Assembly (NCBI GenBank): GCA_046705285.1
Contig: JBJKQK010000083.1
Span: 14,477 to 78,476, forward strand
Origin: SCRD01 sp046705285
GTDB taxonomy: Bacteria; Acidobacteriota; Terriglobia; UBA7540
Direction: 5' to 3'
Length of the DNA stretch: 64,000 nucleotides
Shown here: one piece after another, positions 27,811 to 37,036 of the stretch
Layout of the letters: each line of letters begins with the position of its first letter
Numbering within the stretch: the first letter of the stretch is position 1
The notes under the pieces: generated by a model
What the model was told of the DNA's origin: nothing
What the model saw: only the letters and a program-made list of their open reading frames with translations
Databases searched by the model: none
Program-made: the position numbers and the translations under genes

Positions 27811-28905
27811 ATGGGTTTTGATTCTTTTTTGGGCAACGGGAAGGCAGTTCAGGCCGTCCGAGAGATGCTGGCTCGGGAGCGCGTTCCAGGTTCGCTGCTG
27901 TTCACGGGGCCGGATGGAATCGGTAAAAAGACGCTTGCCGTGATGTTGGCCAAGGCGTTGAATTGCGAGAAACGCGGGCCGGGCGGCGACGACTTCTGCG
28001 GCGAATGCGCCCGCTGCCGGAAAGCCGATGCGTTTGTGGCATCAAGTCTCGAAGACCTCGCCCGGCGGCGCGAGATCAAGGAGGCTCAAAAGCGGGTTGA
28101 GGGGCTGGTCTACTTTGACCTGCAACTGGTTGAACCACTGACCCGCTACATACTGATTGAGCAAGTCCGCCAGCTTCGGACGACAGCTTATAGCCGGCCT
28201 TTCAACTTTCCACAGCGGGTTCTGATCATCGATCAAGCCCAAGCCATCCATTGGCAGGCCGCAGACTTGCTGCTGAAAGTGCTGGAAGAGCCTCCTGAAA
28301 CCACGACCCTGGTCCTGATCTGTCCCAACGCGCATGAATTGCGCCCCACCATCCGATCACGCTGCTTTGCGCTGGAATTCGTACCTGTTGAGGAATCGAT
28401 CATCGCGCGCGTGCTGACGGAAGAACGAGGGTTTGCGGAAGGGGATCTCGCGCTCGCAACGCGCGTGGCCAACGGAAGCATGGCGCTGGCCAAGACTTTC
28501 AACCTCCGGGAATATCAGGAACAGCGAAAACCGTGGCTGACCCTTCTGGAAAGTGTTGCCCGGCCGGCGGGCCGCCCGGCGACATCGCAGCAATGGAAAA
28601 CCTTGTTTGATGCGACCAAAATGCTGGCCGAGGATCGCGGCCGCATCGAGGAATCGCTGATGACGGGTTCCATCCTGATGCGCGATCTGATGTACGTCCT
28701 TCTGGTCAAGGAAAGCAAGGCTGTCACGAACATCGACCTGCTTCCCCGCCTTGCAGTGTGGGCACAGGCCCTTGGCCTGGAGGGGATCCAGAAACTCGAA
28801 GAGGGCATCGAAAGCTCCCACCGCCTGCAGAATCGCAATGTGAACCAGCAACTTGCCTTCGATTCGCTGGCTGCCGGCTTCCTCCATTCTCAACGCAGGG
28901 CATGA
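27811..28905 (+). CDS. holB: DNA polymerase III delta' subunit
   Basis: 364 residues. The AAA+ clamp-loader core has the P-loop-like GPDGIGKKTLA near residue 33, a four-Cys zinc module (NCEKRG then CGECARCRK, residues 50-70), VLIIDQAQAIHWQAADLLLKVLEEPPETT as the Walker B/sensor region and TIRSRCFALEF with the SRC motif. It works as part of the complex that loads the sliding clamp. Between the zinc module and YFDLQLVEP (normally HPDxHxxxP) there is an insertion of about 25 charged residues. No good ribosome site is visible. Confidence 0.92.
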   Translation: MGFDSFLGNGKAVQAVREMLARERVPGSLLFTGPDGIGKKTLAVMLAKALNCEKRGPGGDDFCGECARCRKADAFVASSLEDLARRREIKEAQKRVEGLVYFDLQLVEPLTRYILIEQVRQLRTTAYSRPFNFPQRVLIIDQAQAIHWQAADLLLKVLEEPPETTTLVLICPNAHELRPTIRSRCFALEFVPVEESIIARVLTEERGFAEGDLALATRVANGSMALAKTFNLREYQEQRKPWLTLLESVARPAGRPATSQQWKTLFDATKMLAEDRGRIEESLMTGSILMRDLMYVLLVKESKAVTNIDLLPRLAVWAQALGLEGIQKLEEGIESSHRLQNRNVNQQLAFDSLAAGFLHSQRRA

Positions 28906-28985
28906 AAACCTATAGGAGCGCTGCGGCCGGGTGTAAAGGCGAAAACGCAATTCGCTTCACGAAAGGGCGTGGGCTTCCGGCGAAG

Positions 28986-29014
28986 TTGTCCTGTGGGTGA
29001 AGATGTGCTATAAA
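28986..29014 (+). promoter_or_regulatory. hfq promoter
   Basis: TTGTCC (28986-28991) and TATAAA (29009-29014) are exactly 17 bp apart. The predicted start near 29021 gives hfq a 5' leader of about 155 nt, which is long and AT-rich and could carry autoregulation. Confidence 0.6.
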
Positions 29015-29177
29015 TATTCCAGCTGTATGGCCTATTTTTCTGGGCGAATTTTCAATTGCTGAAGAAACCGGAACACGAGAAATCTCATCTATTCATAAAG
29101 GACTTTAAGCGATATCTAGTTCGGCAAGACGCTGCTGGGTCCGTACCAGCGCGCAAAAGTTCAAGGAGTATCAAGTT

Positions 29178-29516
29178 GTGAATCGAAAACTAATTCGTCC
29201 TTCACTTTCGGATGTTCAAGAGCAGATGGCGGGGAGGGTACAGCGGAAAAAGCCGGCTCCGCCTGAACAAACAAACGCTGAAAACTTTTATTACCTTAAG
29301 CAGATGCAAGCTCGAACGCCTATGGTCGTCGTCCTGGACCGAGATGAGACGATACATGGGGTAATCGAGTGGTACGACAAGCAATGCATTAAGGTCCATC
29401 GTACCAATGAACCAAACTTGCTCATCATGAAGAGTTGTATCCGTTATATGTATAAGGAGCAGGAAGCCAGCGGCAACGGGAATGGTTCGTACAGGCGCGA
29501 TATTGAAGTTGAGTAA
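29178..29516 (+). CDS. hfq: Divergent Hfq-family RNA chaperone
   Basis: 112 residues with a GTG start; AAGGAG lies 9 nt upstream. The Sm core runs from about residue 38 to 95: NFYYLKQMQARTPMVVVLDR, then IHGVIEWYDKQCIKVHR (Sm1), then NLLIMKSCIRYMYK (Sm2). These line up with the Hfq positions G-x-I-x-x-(F/Y)-D and (I/V)-x-K-x-x-(I/V). An N-terminal extension of about 37 basic residues (RPSLSDVQEQMAGRVQRKK) and a short acidic tail are not typical. The usual YKHAIST of proteobacterial Hfq is replaced. Function: pairing of regulatory RNAs with mRNAs, by family. Confidence 0.8.
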   Translation: MNRKLIRPSLSDVQEQMAGRVQRKKPAPPEQTNAENFYYLKQMQARTPMVVVLDRDETIHGVIEWYDKQCIKVHRTNEPNLLIMKSCIRYMYKEQEASGNGNGSYRRDIEVE

Positions 29517-29706
29517 CTTCGTCGGTTTGGGTTGGTGTTTCCGGGGATGCCCCTGCTCTAGCGGTCAGTAAGATCTCGTGATGCCGTCAGAACTGCAATC
29601 GCCTTGGAATGGACAGGCGTACTTGCCGAATAGGTTGCCGGAGTGTTTTGGCATGGCTTGCCCGCGCAACCGCTTGACAGCGGGCCGAGAGTGCTTCTAG
29701 CATTAG

Positions 29707-30222
29707 TTGTGGCGGGATCTGGCGAGAACTCCGTTGGTTGAGCGTCAAAATTCGACTCGAATCAAGGGTCCGGTTTACTCGGACGGGAGACGCGGGGGAG
29801 TGGTTTCCGGTTGCGGTGCTCTCCTTAGGGTTGTGGCGGTGCTGGCTGCCTGCTTATTTGCGCTCTCCGAAGCAGGAGTTCTTCACGCGCAGGGGCACAG
29901 GAGCAAAGTTCCCCTCGTCGGCAAGCTGTCGTCCGGCAGCCAACAGCAGGCTTACAGCGGGAAGATCCAATCGCTCAATCTGAAGGAAAAAATCCTGAAC
30001 GTGACATCGCGTCACGGGAGGCAGACCGAGATCTTTCGCGTCAAGAAGAATGTGCGGGTTGAGAATGTCACCGGCAGCCGGATGAATCTTACGGACTTAA
30101 CGCCCGGGATGAGTGTATTGATCTACTTCGACCAGAAGTCCGGTGCGCTCAGAGTCAAGAATATTGTTATTTTGAGTTCCGGCAAGAGCCAGGGAAAAGG
30201 CAGGCCTGCACCATCCACGTAG
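29707..30222 (+). CDS. Small secreted protein of unknown function
   Basis: At most 171 residues. A hydrophobic signal (LLRVVAVLAACLFALSEAGV, cleavage near LHAQG) is followed by a compact domain: AYSGKIQSLNLKEKILNVTS, FRVKKNVRVENVTGSRMNLTDL, PGMSVLIYFDQKSGALRVKNIVIL. This looks like a small beta-barrel of the type found in many acidobacterial exported proteins. The start is unsure: the frame opens with a TTG at 29707, but GTG codons near residues 32 and 42 would leave a tighter signal peptide. bshA follows 39 bp later. Confidence 0.6.
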   Translation: MWRDLARTPLVERQNSTRIKGPVYSDGRRGGVVSGCGALLRVVAVLAACLFALSEAGVLHAQGHRSKVPLVGKLSSGSQQQAYSGKIQSLNLKEKILNVTSRHGRQTEIFRVKKNVRVENVTGSRMNLTDLTPGMSVLIYFDQKSGALRVKNIVILSSGKSQGKGRPAPST

Positions 30223-30261
30223 CGTCCTGTCCAAGCGGACTGTCCTCCTGCCACCTCTTCA

Positions 30262-31386
30262 ATGAAAATCGGAATAACCTGTTACCCCACTTACGGCGGA
30301 AGCGGTGTTGTAGCCACGGAACTCGGCCTGGAACTGGCCGCTCGCGGGCATGATATCCACTTCATCAGCTATGCAGTTCCGGTGCGCGTAGGCGAGCTCT
30401 CGGAACGCATTCACTTCCACGAAGTGGAGGTCATGAACTACCCGCTGTTTGACCATCCTCCCTACACTCTAGCGCTCGCCTCGCAAATGTATAATGTGGC
30501 GGTCAATGAGTCGCTTGACCTGCTCCATGTCCACTACGCCATCCCGCATTCGGTCAGTGCGTACCTGGCCCGTTCCATGATGGGAACACGCCGGATCCCG
30601 ATCGTGACCACCCTGCACGGAACGGACATTACGTTGGTGGGTTCCAACCGCTCCTATCTGCCGATTACACGCTTCGCCATCGAGCAGAGCGATGCCACGA
30701 CCGCCATTTCGGAATATCTCCGTCAGGTAACGTTGCGGGAATTTGGAATTCGCCGGCCCATTGAGGTTATCTCGAATTTTGTTAATTGCGACATTTTCCA
30801 CCCGCAGGACAAGGGGCAACATCGCCAGGACTTTGCCCGGCATGGAGAAAAAATCCTGGTTCACCTGTCCAATTTCCGTCCGGTTAAGCGTGTTACTGAT
30901 GTGATTGAGATTTTCGCTCGTGTCCGAAAAGAAATTCCCGCCAAGCTTCTGATGATTGGCGACGGCCCGGATCGCACCGCCGCCGAGTGGCTGGTCCGTG
31001 ATCAGAGTCTGGTGGGCGACGTTTTTTTCCTCGGCAAACAGAACCAGGTGCAGGATCTCCTGTGCTGCGCGGACGTCGTGCTGCTCCCCAGCGACCTGGA
31101 ATCCTTCGGACTGGTGGCTCTGGAGGCGATGGCCTGCGCTGTCCCCAGCATCTGCTCGCGGGTGGGCGGACTTCTTGAGGTGGTCCAGGATGGAGTCGAA
31201 GGGTTCCTGGTGCCGCCCAGGGATGTGGACACGATGGCCGCCCGGGCTCTGGATATTCTGATGGATTCCGAACTCCACCGGCGCATGGGCGAGGCGGGCC
31301 GAAAGCGCGCCCTCACCCAGTTCTGCGCTACAAAAATCATCCCCCGATACGAAGATCTCTACCGGCGCACCCTGGAAAACGGCTAA
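30262..31386 (+). CDS. bshA: N-acetyl-alpha-D-glucosaminyl L-malate synthase (bacillithiol step 1)
   Basis: 374 residues, a GT4-type glycosyltransferase. The start, MKIGITCYPTYGGSGVVATELG, and HVHYAIPHSVSAYLAR, TTLHGTDITLVG and SNFVNCDIFHP are BshA hallmarks. The nucleotide-sugar site is LLPSDLESFGLVALEAMACAVP. It joins GlcNAc from UDP-GlcNAc to L-malate, the first step of the low-molecular-weight thiol bacillithiol. bshB and bshC are not in the window. No ribosome site is seen ahead of the ATG. Confidence 0.93.
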   Translation: MKIGITCYPTYGGSGVVATELGLELAARGHDIHFISYAVPVRVGELSERIHFHEVEVMNYPLFDHPPYTLALASQMYNVAVNESLDLLHVHYAIPHSVSAYLARSMMGTRRIPIVTTLHGTDITLVGSNRSYLPITRFAIEQSDATTAISEYLRQVTLREFGIRRPIEVISNFVNCDIFHPQDKGQHRQDFARHGEKILVHLSNFRPVKRVTDVIEIFARVRKEIPAKLLMIGDGPDRTAAEWLVRDQSLVGDVFFLGKQNQVQDLLCCADVVLLPSDLESFGLVALEAMACAVPSICSRVGGLLEVVQDGVEGFLVPPRDVDTMAARALDILMDSELHRRMGEAGRKRALTQFCATKIIPRYEDLYRRTLENG

Positions 31387-31518
31387 GCCGGCACAGTCTC
31401 CCTTCCAATACCCAAGCCCCCCGGGCAAACAGGCCTGCAAGTTTCAGGAACATCAAAAGGCGGAGAATAAGCCTGCCTGCACGCGCACCAGCCTCGCGCC
31501 AGGAGCCACTCGCCACAG

Positions 31519-31547
31519 TTGAGAAATCGAATTGAACCATATATAAC
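31519..31547 (+). promoter_or_regulatory. Strong promoter for the Oar-like receptor gene
   Basis: TTGAGA (31519-31524) and TATAAC (31542-31547) each match five of six consensus bases and are 17 bp apart. The predicted leader is about 150 nt. The rest of the 316-bp gap after bshA shows nothing else clear. Confidence 0.65.
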
Positions 31548-31702
31548 CGTATTCCTTGCAATAGATAACTTGACTCATACAGTCCACCCCTCTTATCATC
31601 CCCTGCTGTCCGCTTTGAGTTTTCTTCCGCCGCCATCATGGAGATCTCACAACAACGAGTATCAAATGGCGGCTTGGGCGAGCGATCGAGGAACAGAATA
31701 CG

Positions 31703-34700
31703 ATGTGTTTTCTGACACAAGTCAGCGCAGGGCTCACCGAAGTTTTTCTCCTGCCTCTCTTGCTTGCTCTGTTTGCCGCGCCCGCAAGCGCACAGGTGAC
31801 AGCAACCATCGCTGGAACCGTGACGGATCCGGACGGTGGCTACGTTGCCAGGGCGATCGTCGAAGCAAGAGAAGCGCAAACCGGGTTTGTCCGGTCTACC
31901 CTGACGGACTCACGCGGAAGATACGATCTGGTTGCGATTCCGGCCGGCAGATATGAAGTCACCGTGCGGAAAGAGGGGTTCACGACCGCGGATCGCACCG
32001 GCATCGTCCTCACGGCTGCCGGCCAGGTGGTCATGAATGTCTCTCTCAGATTGGGAGAATTCAGGCAGGAACTCACCGTCAAGGGAGGGGCTCCGCTGGT
32101 CACTCCGTCCGCCAGTTCAAACGCCGGAATCGTAGACCAAAGGGAGATCAGGAACCTCCCGCTGAACGGCCGCAGTTACGACGAACTGCTCACACTCAAT
32201 CCCGGCGTCGTGGACTATACTTCGCAGAAAGGTGGCGGCGTCGGTGTTTCGAATTCCGCAATCGGAAACATGTTCGCAGTGCTCGGGCGGCGGCCACAGG
32301 AGAACCTGTTCCTGCTGAACGGGATCGAATACACTGGCGCGGCCGAAATCAACATGCAGCCGGCCGGAACCAGTGGGCAATTGCTGGGTGTGGATGCCGT
32401 CCGGGAATTCAAAGTGGCCACGGGTACCTACGGAGCCGAATACGGGAAACGGCCGGGAGCCCAGGTGAGCATCATCACGGATTCAGGAACCAATCAGTGG
32501 CATGGCACGGCGTTCGAGTTTCTGCGGAACAGCGCTCTCGATGCGAGGAACTTTTTTGACCGCGGCGCCAAACCTTCGTTTCAGAGGAATCAATTTGGCG
32601 GGGCTCTGGGCGGACCGATCCAAAAGAACAAAACGTTCATCTTTGGAAATTATGAGGGTTACCGGCAACACTTGAGGCTCAGCAGCGTGGCACTGGTCCC
32701 GGACATCCAGGCGCGGCAGGGTTTTCTGCCCGGCCCGGGAGGTGCGCTTGTCGATGTGGGCGTCGCACCGGATGCCGCTCCACTCCTGTCACTCTGGCCA
32801 CGGCCGAATGGGCCGGAACTGGGCAGCGGCATCGCGGAGACCTTCAGCCATCCACTCCAAACCATTCGTGAAGACTTTGGAACGGCAAGACTCGACCGGC
32901 GATTCTCGAACAGCGACTCTCTGAGCGGGATCTACACGATCGACGACAGCGCAGATTTCACGCCCAGCGCGAACCCGCTCAGCCTGGACATTGAAAGCCT
33001 GAGGGAACAGGTCGCAAGCCTCGGCGAAACCCATGTTTTTTCACCCACGATGCTGAACGTCGCACGGCTCGGCTTTTCAAGGGCCAGCTACTTTTTCACG
33101 GGAAAGTCTGCAATCGATCTGCCTGGATTTGTTCAGGGCAGGCCTATTGGTTCGGTGGTGATCGGCGGAGGCGCATCTCCGAACGCAGCGACACAGATCA
33201 CGCTGGCAGGCAGCAACATCGGAAGCAACCTGTTCGTTGACCGCAACCTTTTTACCTACGAGGATCGCCTTGCCATCCATCATGGACTTCATCAATTCAC
33301 CGCCGGAATCTGGTTCCAGCAAATCCAGTCAAACGACCGGCTGGCGTTGTCGCAGTACGGACAGGCATCATTTTCAAGCATGCAGGATTTTCTTGAGGGA
33401 AACGTCTCATCTTTTGTCGCTGTTCCTTCGCCGACGTCCATGGAATGGCGATCGCTGGAAGGCGCATGGTACCTGCAGGACAGCATGCGATTACGCCGCA
33501 ATCTTACCATCACGCTGGGCTTTCGCGACGAGTTCACCGACGGCTGGAATGAAGCGCGAGGCAGGGCGGCAAACTTTGTTTTCAATCCGCAGGGCGTCAT
33601 CGAAACGGCGCCCCACGTCGGCCAATCCGTCTTCACAGTGAATCATGCCAGGCTTTTGCCCGAGCCGCGGGCCGGGCTGGCATGGGATCCCTTCGGCCAC
33701 GGAAGAACGGTGGTTCGCGCCGGCTTCGGGCTTTATGCTGATCTGCAAGATGCGCTAAGTTATCGTCTGGACCAGAACGCTCCGTACAACACAACCCTCC
33801 ACCTCCAGAAAATTCCGCTCTCCTCCTTCCCGCTGGTCCCGGGCGCGGCTCTGCCTGCGAATGCTCTGGTGGAGCCCGCCGGAGTTCAGCCAAGCCTGTA
33901 CACTCCCATCGTGGAGGCATACAGCCTGGGGATTGAGCACGCCCTCACACGCCATACGGTTCTGCGAGTCACCTATGTGGGAGCGCACGGGTATCACGAG
34001 ATTGTCAGCATCGACGCCAATCAGCCGGTCCCGGTCGTCTGCCCGGCTGCAACTTGCCCTGCCGGCTTGCCTGCTGGAACTCTTTACACGCCTCCCGGCG
34101 CGCCGCGGGCGAATCCCCAGCTTGCAAATACATGGACATGGTTTTCCGAAGGCGTGAGTTCCTACAACAGTCTGCAGGCCGACGTGAGCCATCGCTTCAG
34201 CCACGGGCTGGGGTTCCGGGGCGCGTACACGTGGTCCAAGAGCCTCGACAACGGCGATACGCTGAATCCCAGCGCCGCCACAAACGCCCCCGGGCTGGCC
34301 ATGGACCCGAGAGACCTGGCCCTGGATTACGGGCCCTCGACCTTTGACGTGAGAAACGTGGCAGTGATCAGCGGGAGCTATGAACTTCCTTTCGGGAAAG
34401 GAAAACGGTTCCTCCACGGGCAGACTGGCTGGACAAACGAACTGGCCAGCGGCTGGACACTGGACGCAATCGAGTCCGTACGGTCCGGCTTTCCATTCAC
34501 GCCGCAGTTGAGTTTCAATCCTTCCAACAACGGCGACACGCGCAACCCCGTGCGGCCATCGTTCAATCCGGCATTTACGGGGCCGATCATTCTGGGAACT
34601 CCGAACCGCTATTTCAACCCCAACGCGTTCATCGTTCCGCCAAACGGGACTTTCGGGAATGTCGGAAGGGATACTTTCACCGGTCCCGGACTGGAAGCGC

Positions 34701-34918
34701 TTGACCTCTCGTTCCTCAAGGACATGCCGATAACGGAAAACATAAAGCTTGAACTGCGCGGAGAGTTCTTTAACATCTTCAACCAGGCCAACTTTAACAC
34801 TCCCAATCTGATTGTCTTCACTCAACCCACGGCTACACCGGCGACAACGGCAGGAATCATCACCAGCACGTCCACCAGTGCAAGGCAAATCCAGTTCGGG
34901 CTGAGGCTGCTGTGGTAA
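31703..34918 (+). CDS. TonB-dependent, Oar-like outer-membrane receptor with carboxypeptidase-regulatory domain
   Basis: 1071 residues. A signal peptide (FLLPLLLALFAAPASAQ) leads into a CarboxypepD_reg-like domain at about 32-115 (ATIAGTVTDPDGGYVARAIV), a plug at about 125-240 (NLPLNGRSYDELLTLNPGV, VSIITDSGTNQWHG) and a long barrel that ends in LRLLW. GAGGAA is 9 nt before the ATG. No TonB, ExbB or ExbD gene is near. The ligand is unknown; this large family is very numerous in Acidobacteriota. It is a full-length homologue of the fragment at the left edge of the window. Confidence 0.92.
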   Translation: MCFLTQVSAGLTEVFLLPLLLALFAAPASAQVTATIAGTVTDPDGGYVARAIVEAREAQTGFVRSTLTDSRGRYDLVAIPAGRYEVTVRKEGFTTADRTGIVLTAAGQVVMNVSLRLGEFRQELTVKGGAPLVTPSASSNAGIVDQREIRNLPLNGRSYDELLTLNPGVVDYTSQKGGGVGVSNSAIGNMFAVLGRRPQENLFLLNGIEYTGAAEINMQPAGTSGQLLGVDAVREFKVATGTYGAEYGKRPGAQVSIITDSGTNQWHGTAFEFLRNSALDARNFFDRGAKPSFQRNQFGGALGGPIQKNKTFIFGNYEGYRQHLRLSSVALVPDIQARQGFLPGPGGALVDVGVAPDAAPLLSLWPRPNGPELGSGIAETFSHPLQTIREDFGTARLDRRFSNSDSLSGIYTIDDSADFTPSANPLSLDIESLREQVASLGETHVFSPTMLNVARLGFSRASYFFTGKSAIDLPGFVQGRPIGSVVIGGGASPNAATQITLAGSNIGSNLFVDRNLFTYEDRLAIHHGLHQFTAGIWFQQIQSNDRLALSQYGQASFSSMQDFLEGNVSSFVAVPSPTSMEWRSLEGAWYLQDSMRLRRNLTITLGFRDEFTDGWNEARGRAANFVFNPQGVIETAPHVGQSVFTVNHARLLPEPRAGLAWDPFGHGRTVVRAGFGLYADLQDALSYRLDQNAPYNTTLHLQKIPLSSFPLVPGAALPANALVEPAGVQPSLYTPIVEAYSLGIEHALTRHTVLRVTYVGAHGYHEIVSIDANQPVPVVCPAATCPAGLPAGTLYTPPGAPRANPQLANTWTWFSEGVSSYNSLQADVSHRFSHGLGFRGAYTWSKSLDNGDTLNPSAATNAPGLAMDPRDLALDYGPSTFDVRNVAVISGSYELPFGKGKRFLHGQTGWTNELASGWTLDAIESVRSGFPFTPQLSFNPSNNGDTRNPVRPSFNPAFTGPIILGTPNRYFNPNAFIVPPNGTFGNVGRDTFTGPGLEALDLSFLKDMPITENIKLELRGEFFNIFNQANFNTPNLIVFTQPTATPATTAGIITSTSTSARQIQFGLRLLW

Positions 34919-34932
34919 ACTACCCTGGCTCA

Positions 34933-34951
34933 GGAAAGTGTAAAACTTTCC
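34933..34951. terminator. Hairpin after the Oar-like receptor
   Basis: GGAAAGT-GTAAA-ACTTTCC forms a perfect 7-bp stem with a 5-nt loop, 15 bp after the stop codon. No T-run follows, so termination strength is doubtful. Confidence 0.45.
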
Positions 34952-35021
34952 CCTCATCTGGTTCGTCTTAGGAAATTAAAGAACATCCTATCTCGAAGCA
35001 TGTAAAGGGTAAGAACCTGCA

Positions 35022-35717
35022 GTGAAAGATCAGGGTTCACGGTGGCGGAACCGTCTGCTTGTCGACGTCGTGCTGACGGTTGCCGTTATGCTGGTTCCTA
35101 CAGGGGTCTTTGGCCAAGTTGGGCAAGTGCTTCCCCGCCGGGACTTCCAGGCATGGATGTCCTTTGATGGCACCCATCCTTTGAGCAAGAAGGTTGATTT
35201 TCTTCTGGGCGCTGGCATTCGGTACGGCAACCTGAAAGGACATTTGAGTTATCGGCGAGTCACCACCGGCTTCGCCTTCCGCTGGCACAAGTTCTTTACT
35301 TTCGAACCCTATTACCAGTATGCGGTAATCGATTCACATCTCGGGCCCTTGACGCCCGAACATCGGCTGGCCATGCAGACGACCGTGGGTGTTCCGTGGA
35401 GGCGGTGGTTGATCAGCGACCGCAACCGGGGAGAACGGAATTTCAAACCGGGCCTGAAGTATTGGCGCTATCGCAACCGATTGGAATTGCAACGGCCCAT
35501 AGTGCTGGTCCACAAAACATTGACTGCTTTTGCCTGGGATGAAGTCTATTACAGTTCCGTAGCAAGAAGGTGGTACCGAAACCGGTTCGCATTGGGGGTG
35601 CAACGAAGGCTGAGCAGAAGACTGGCAGTCGACATCTTCTACGTGCACCAGAATGACGGGTATTCCCATCCGGGCGATCTGGATGGGCTGGGACTGACTG
35701 TCCACAGCCAGTTTTAA
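35022..35717 (+). CDS. DUF2490-type outer-membrane barrel protein
   Basis: 231 residues from a GTG. The signal peptide (LLVDVVLTVAVMLVPTGVFG) is followed by strand-rich sequence with aromatic girdles: GFAFRWHKFFTFEPYYQY, WYRNRFALGVQRRLSRRLAV, IFYVHQNDGY, ending in Phe as outer-membrane barrels do. DUF2490 proteins are small porin-like barrels of unknown substrate. It lies 103 bp after the Oar-like receptor on the same strand and may be expressed with it. Confidence 0.75.
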   Translation: MKDQGSRWRNRLLVDVVLTVAVMLVPTGVFGQVGQVLPRRDFQAWMSFDGTHPLSKKVDFLLGAGIRYGNLKGHLSYRRVTTGFAFRWHKFFTFEPYYQYAVIDSHLGPLTPEHRLAMQTTVGVPWRRWLISDRNRGERNFKPGLKYWRYRNRLELQRPIVLVHKTLTAFAWDEVYYSSVARRWYRNRFALGVQRRLSRRLAVDIFYVHQNDGYSHPGDLDGLGLTVHSQF

Positions 35718-36074
35718 GGGGAACTGCAAGAAACTTGCGCACTCAGAGTTCGCGATGGAACTGAAGTGACTTGCCGCAGCGAGGCACGGAAGGCGAATCT
35801 CACTGCGGAAGGTTATCCTTGTCTCCCCTGCGGCGAACCGTGAATGAGACGGACAGCGATCGATGAACCAGCCGGTGCTATGATCGCGCCGCCTGCGCAA
35901 TTCGATCCGGAACCCGATCCTCTTGCCAGAGGACCGGCGTGGGAGCCACCAGGACCAGGACGACGATCGAAAAGGATCGATCTCTCCAAGATGTGCGGAA
36001 ATATGATGGGCGAGCTGGCCAGTCCTGCGGCTCGGCAAGGTGGCTCCTGCGGGCAAGAATGGAGCGATGCAAAA
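35718..36074. other. 357-bp gap between convergent genes, nothing recognised
   Basis: The DUF2490 gene and the hydrolase gene converge on this gap. Apart from a small hairpin GCAAG-AAA-CTTGC near 35727 I see no terminator, repeat or gene. A plus-strand frame from 35844 continues through the hydrolase gene in antisense and has no ribosome site. Confidence 0.5.
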
Positions 36075-37025
36075 TCAGCCGGAAATGCTGGAAAGGAATT
36101 TCTTCACTGCCTGCTCGTATTGCTCGTGTCCGGAGGTGAACCCTTCGCCGTGGCGATGGCCGGGAACCAGCAGCAAGACTTTCCCGGGGCTGGTCGAATG
36201 AGAATAGAGCTCACGCGTAACAGCGGGCGGGATCAGCGGATCGCCTTTCACCGATACGAAGAGAATCGGGCGGGGACTGATGCGCTCAACGGCTTTCCTC
36301 AGGTTAAACTCCGAAGGCCAGAACCCGCCTCGCCACGCAGAGAGATAGATGGCCTCATCCACCATCGGGAAGGAGGGAACATGAAAGATCATGTGGGCGG
36401 CGTGCTTGATTACATCGCGGAAAGAAAGAAAAGAGCTGTCTGAAATGACCGCGGTGACGTCAGGCGTTTCAGACGCAGCCATCAACGCAGCGGCGGCACC
36501 CATCGATACACCCCACAAGACAATGGGTCGTGTGGCTTTCTCCTGATTCAATGCGTAATGGATGGCCGCCAAAACATCAAGCCGCCCCAAATATCCCAGG
36601 TCACCAAACTTGCCACCGCTTTCCCCTGAGTGGCGAAAGTCAAAGAGCAAGCCATTATAGCCAAGGCTATGGCCAAAAACTTCCATCGGAAGCATTTCAA
36701 CGCGGGAACGGTTGCGGCCGTGGCAATAGATGATTGTCCCAACAGCCTTCGGGCCAGCCGGCACATACCAGCCTTTCAACAAGATGCCGTCCGAGGAGTG
36801 GAACTCGATGCTTTGGTAACCAATGCCGAACGACTGCGGCGTTTTGCCAGAGTTCGGGTCGTGAAAACGGAATCGCGCAGATGTAATGAGATGGGCAAAA
36901 AACAACGGCACCACAACCAGGAAAAAGGCAGCGACCAAACCCAATAGAATCAGGAGAATAGTTCGAATGACGCGTTTTTTTGTCAAAGTCAGCCCTCTTT
37001 TCCGTCGGACAGGTTTTTGCCCCAC
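36075..37025 (-). CDS. Membrane-anchored alpha/beta hydrolase
   Basis: Up to 316 residues. One N-terminal membrane helix (ILLILLGLVAAFFLVVVPLF) precedes a serine hydrolase domain: oxyanion region YCHGRNRSR, nucleophile elbow LWGVSMGAAAAL (G-x-S-x-G), Asp probably in VKGDPLIPP and His in GHRHGEGF near the end. It resembles the ABHD13/YfhR-like group of lipases and peptidases. The frame starts with a GTG at 37025; a TTG at 36986 has a better ribosome site (AGAGGG). It begins 11 bp after the MFS gene stops, so the two form an operon. Confidence 0.85.
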   Translation of the reverse strand: MGQKPVRRKRGLTLTKKRVIRTILLILLGLVAAFFLVVVPLFFAHLITSARFRFHDPNSGKTPQSFGIGYQSIEFHSSDGILLKGWYVPAGPKAVGTIIYCHGRNRSRVEMLPMEVFGHSLGYNGLLFDFRHSGESGGKFGDLGYLGRLDVLAAIHYALNQEKATRPIVLWGVSMGAAAALMAASETPDVTAVISDSSFLSFRDVIKHAAHMIFHVPSFPMVDEAIYLSAWRGGFWPSEFNLRKAVERISPRPILFVSVKGDPLIPPAVTRELYSHSTSPGKVLLLVPGHRHGEGFTSGHEQYEQAVKKFLSSISG

Positions 37026-37036
37026 CGTTCTCTAGA

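Noticed and set aside
33755..34957. Minus-strand open frame of 400 codons
   Set aside because: Antisense to the barrel of the Oar-like receptor; product is low-complexity and without domains.
35844..36443. Plus-strand open frame of 199 codons
   Set aside because: Half of it is antisense to the hydrolase gene and there is no ribosome site or recognisable domain.
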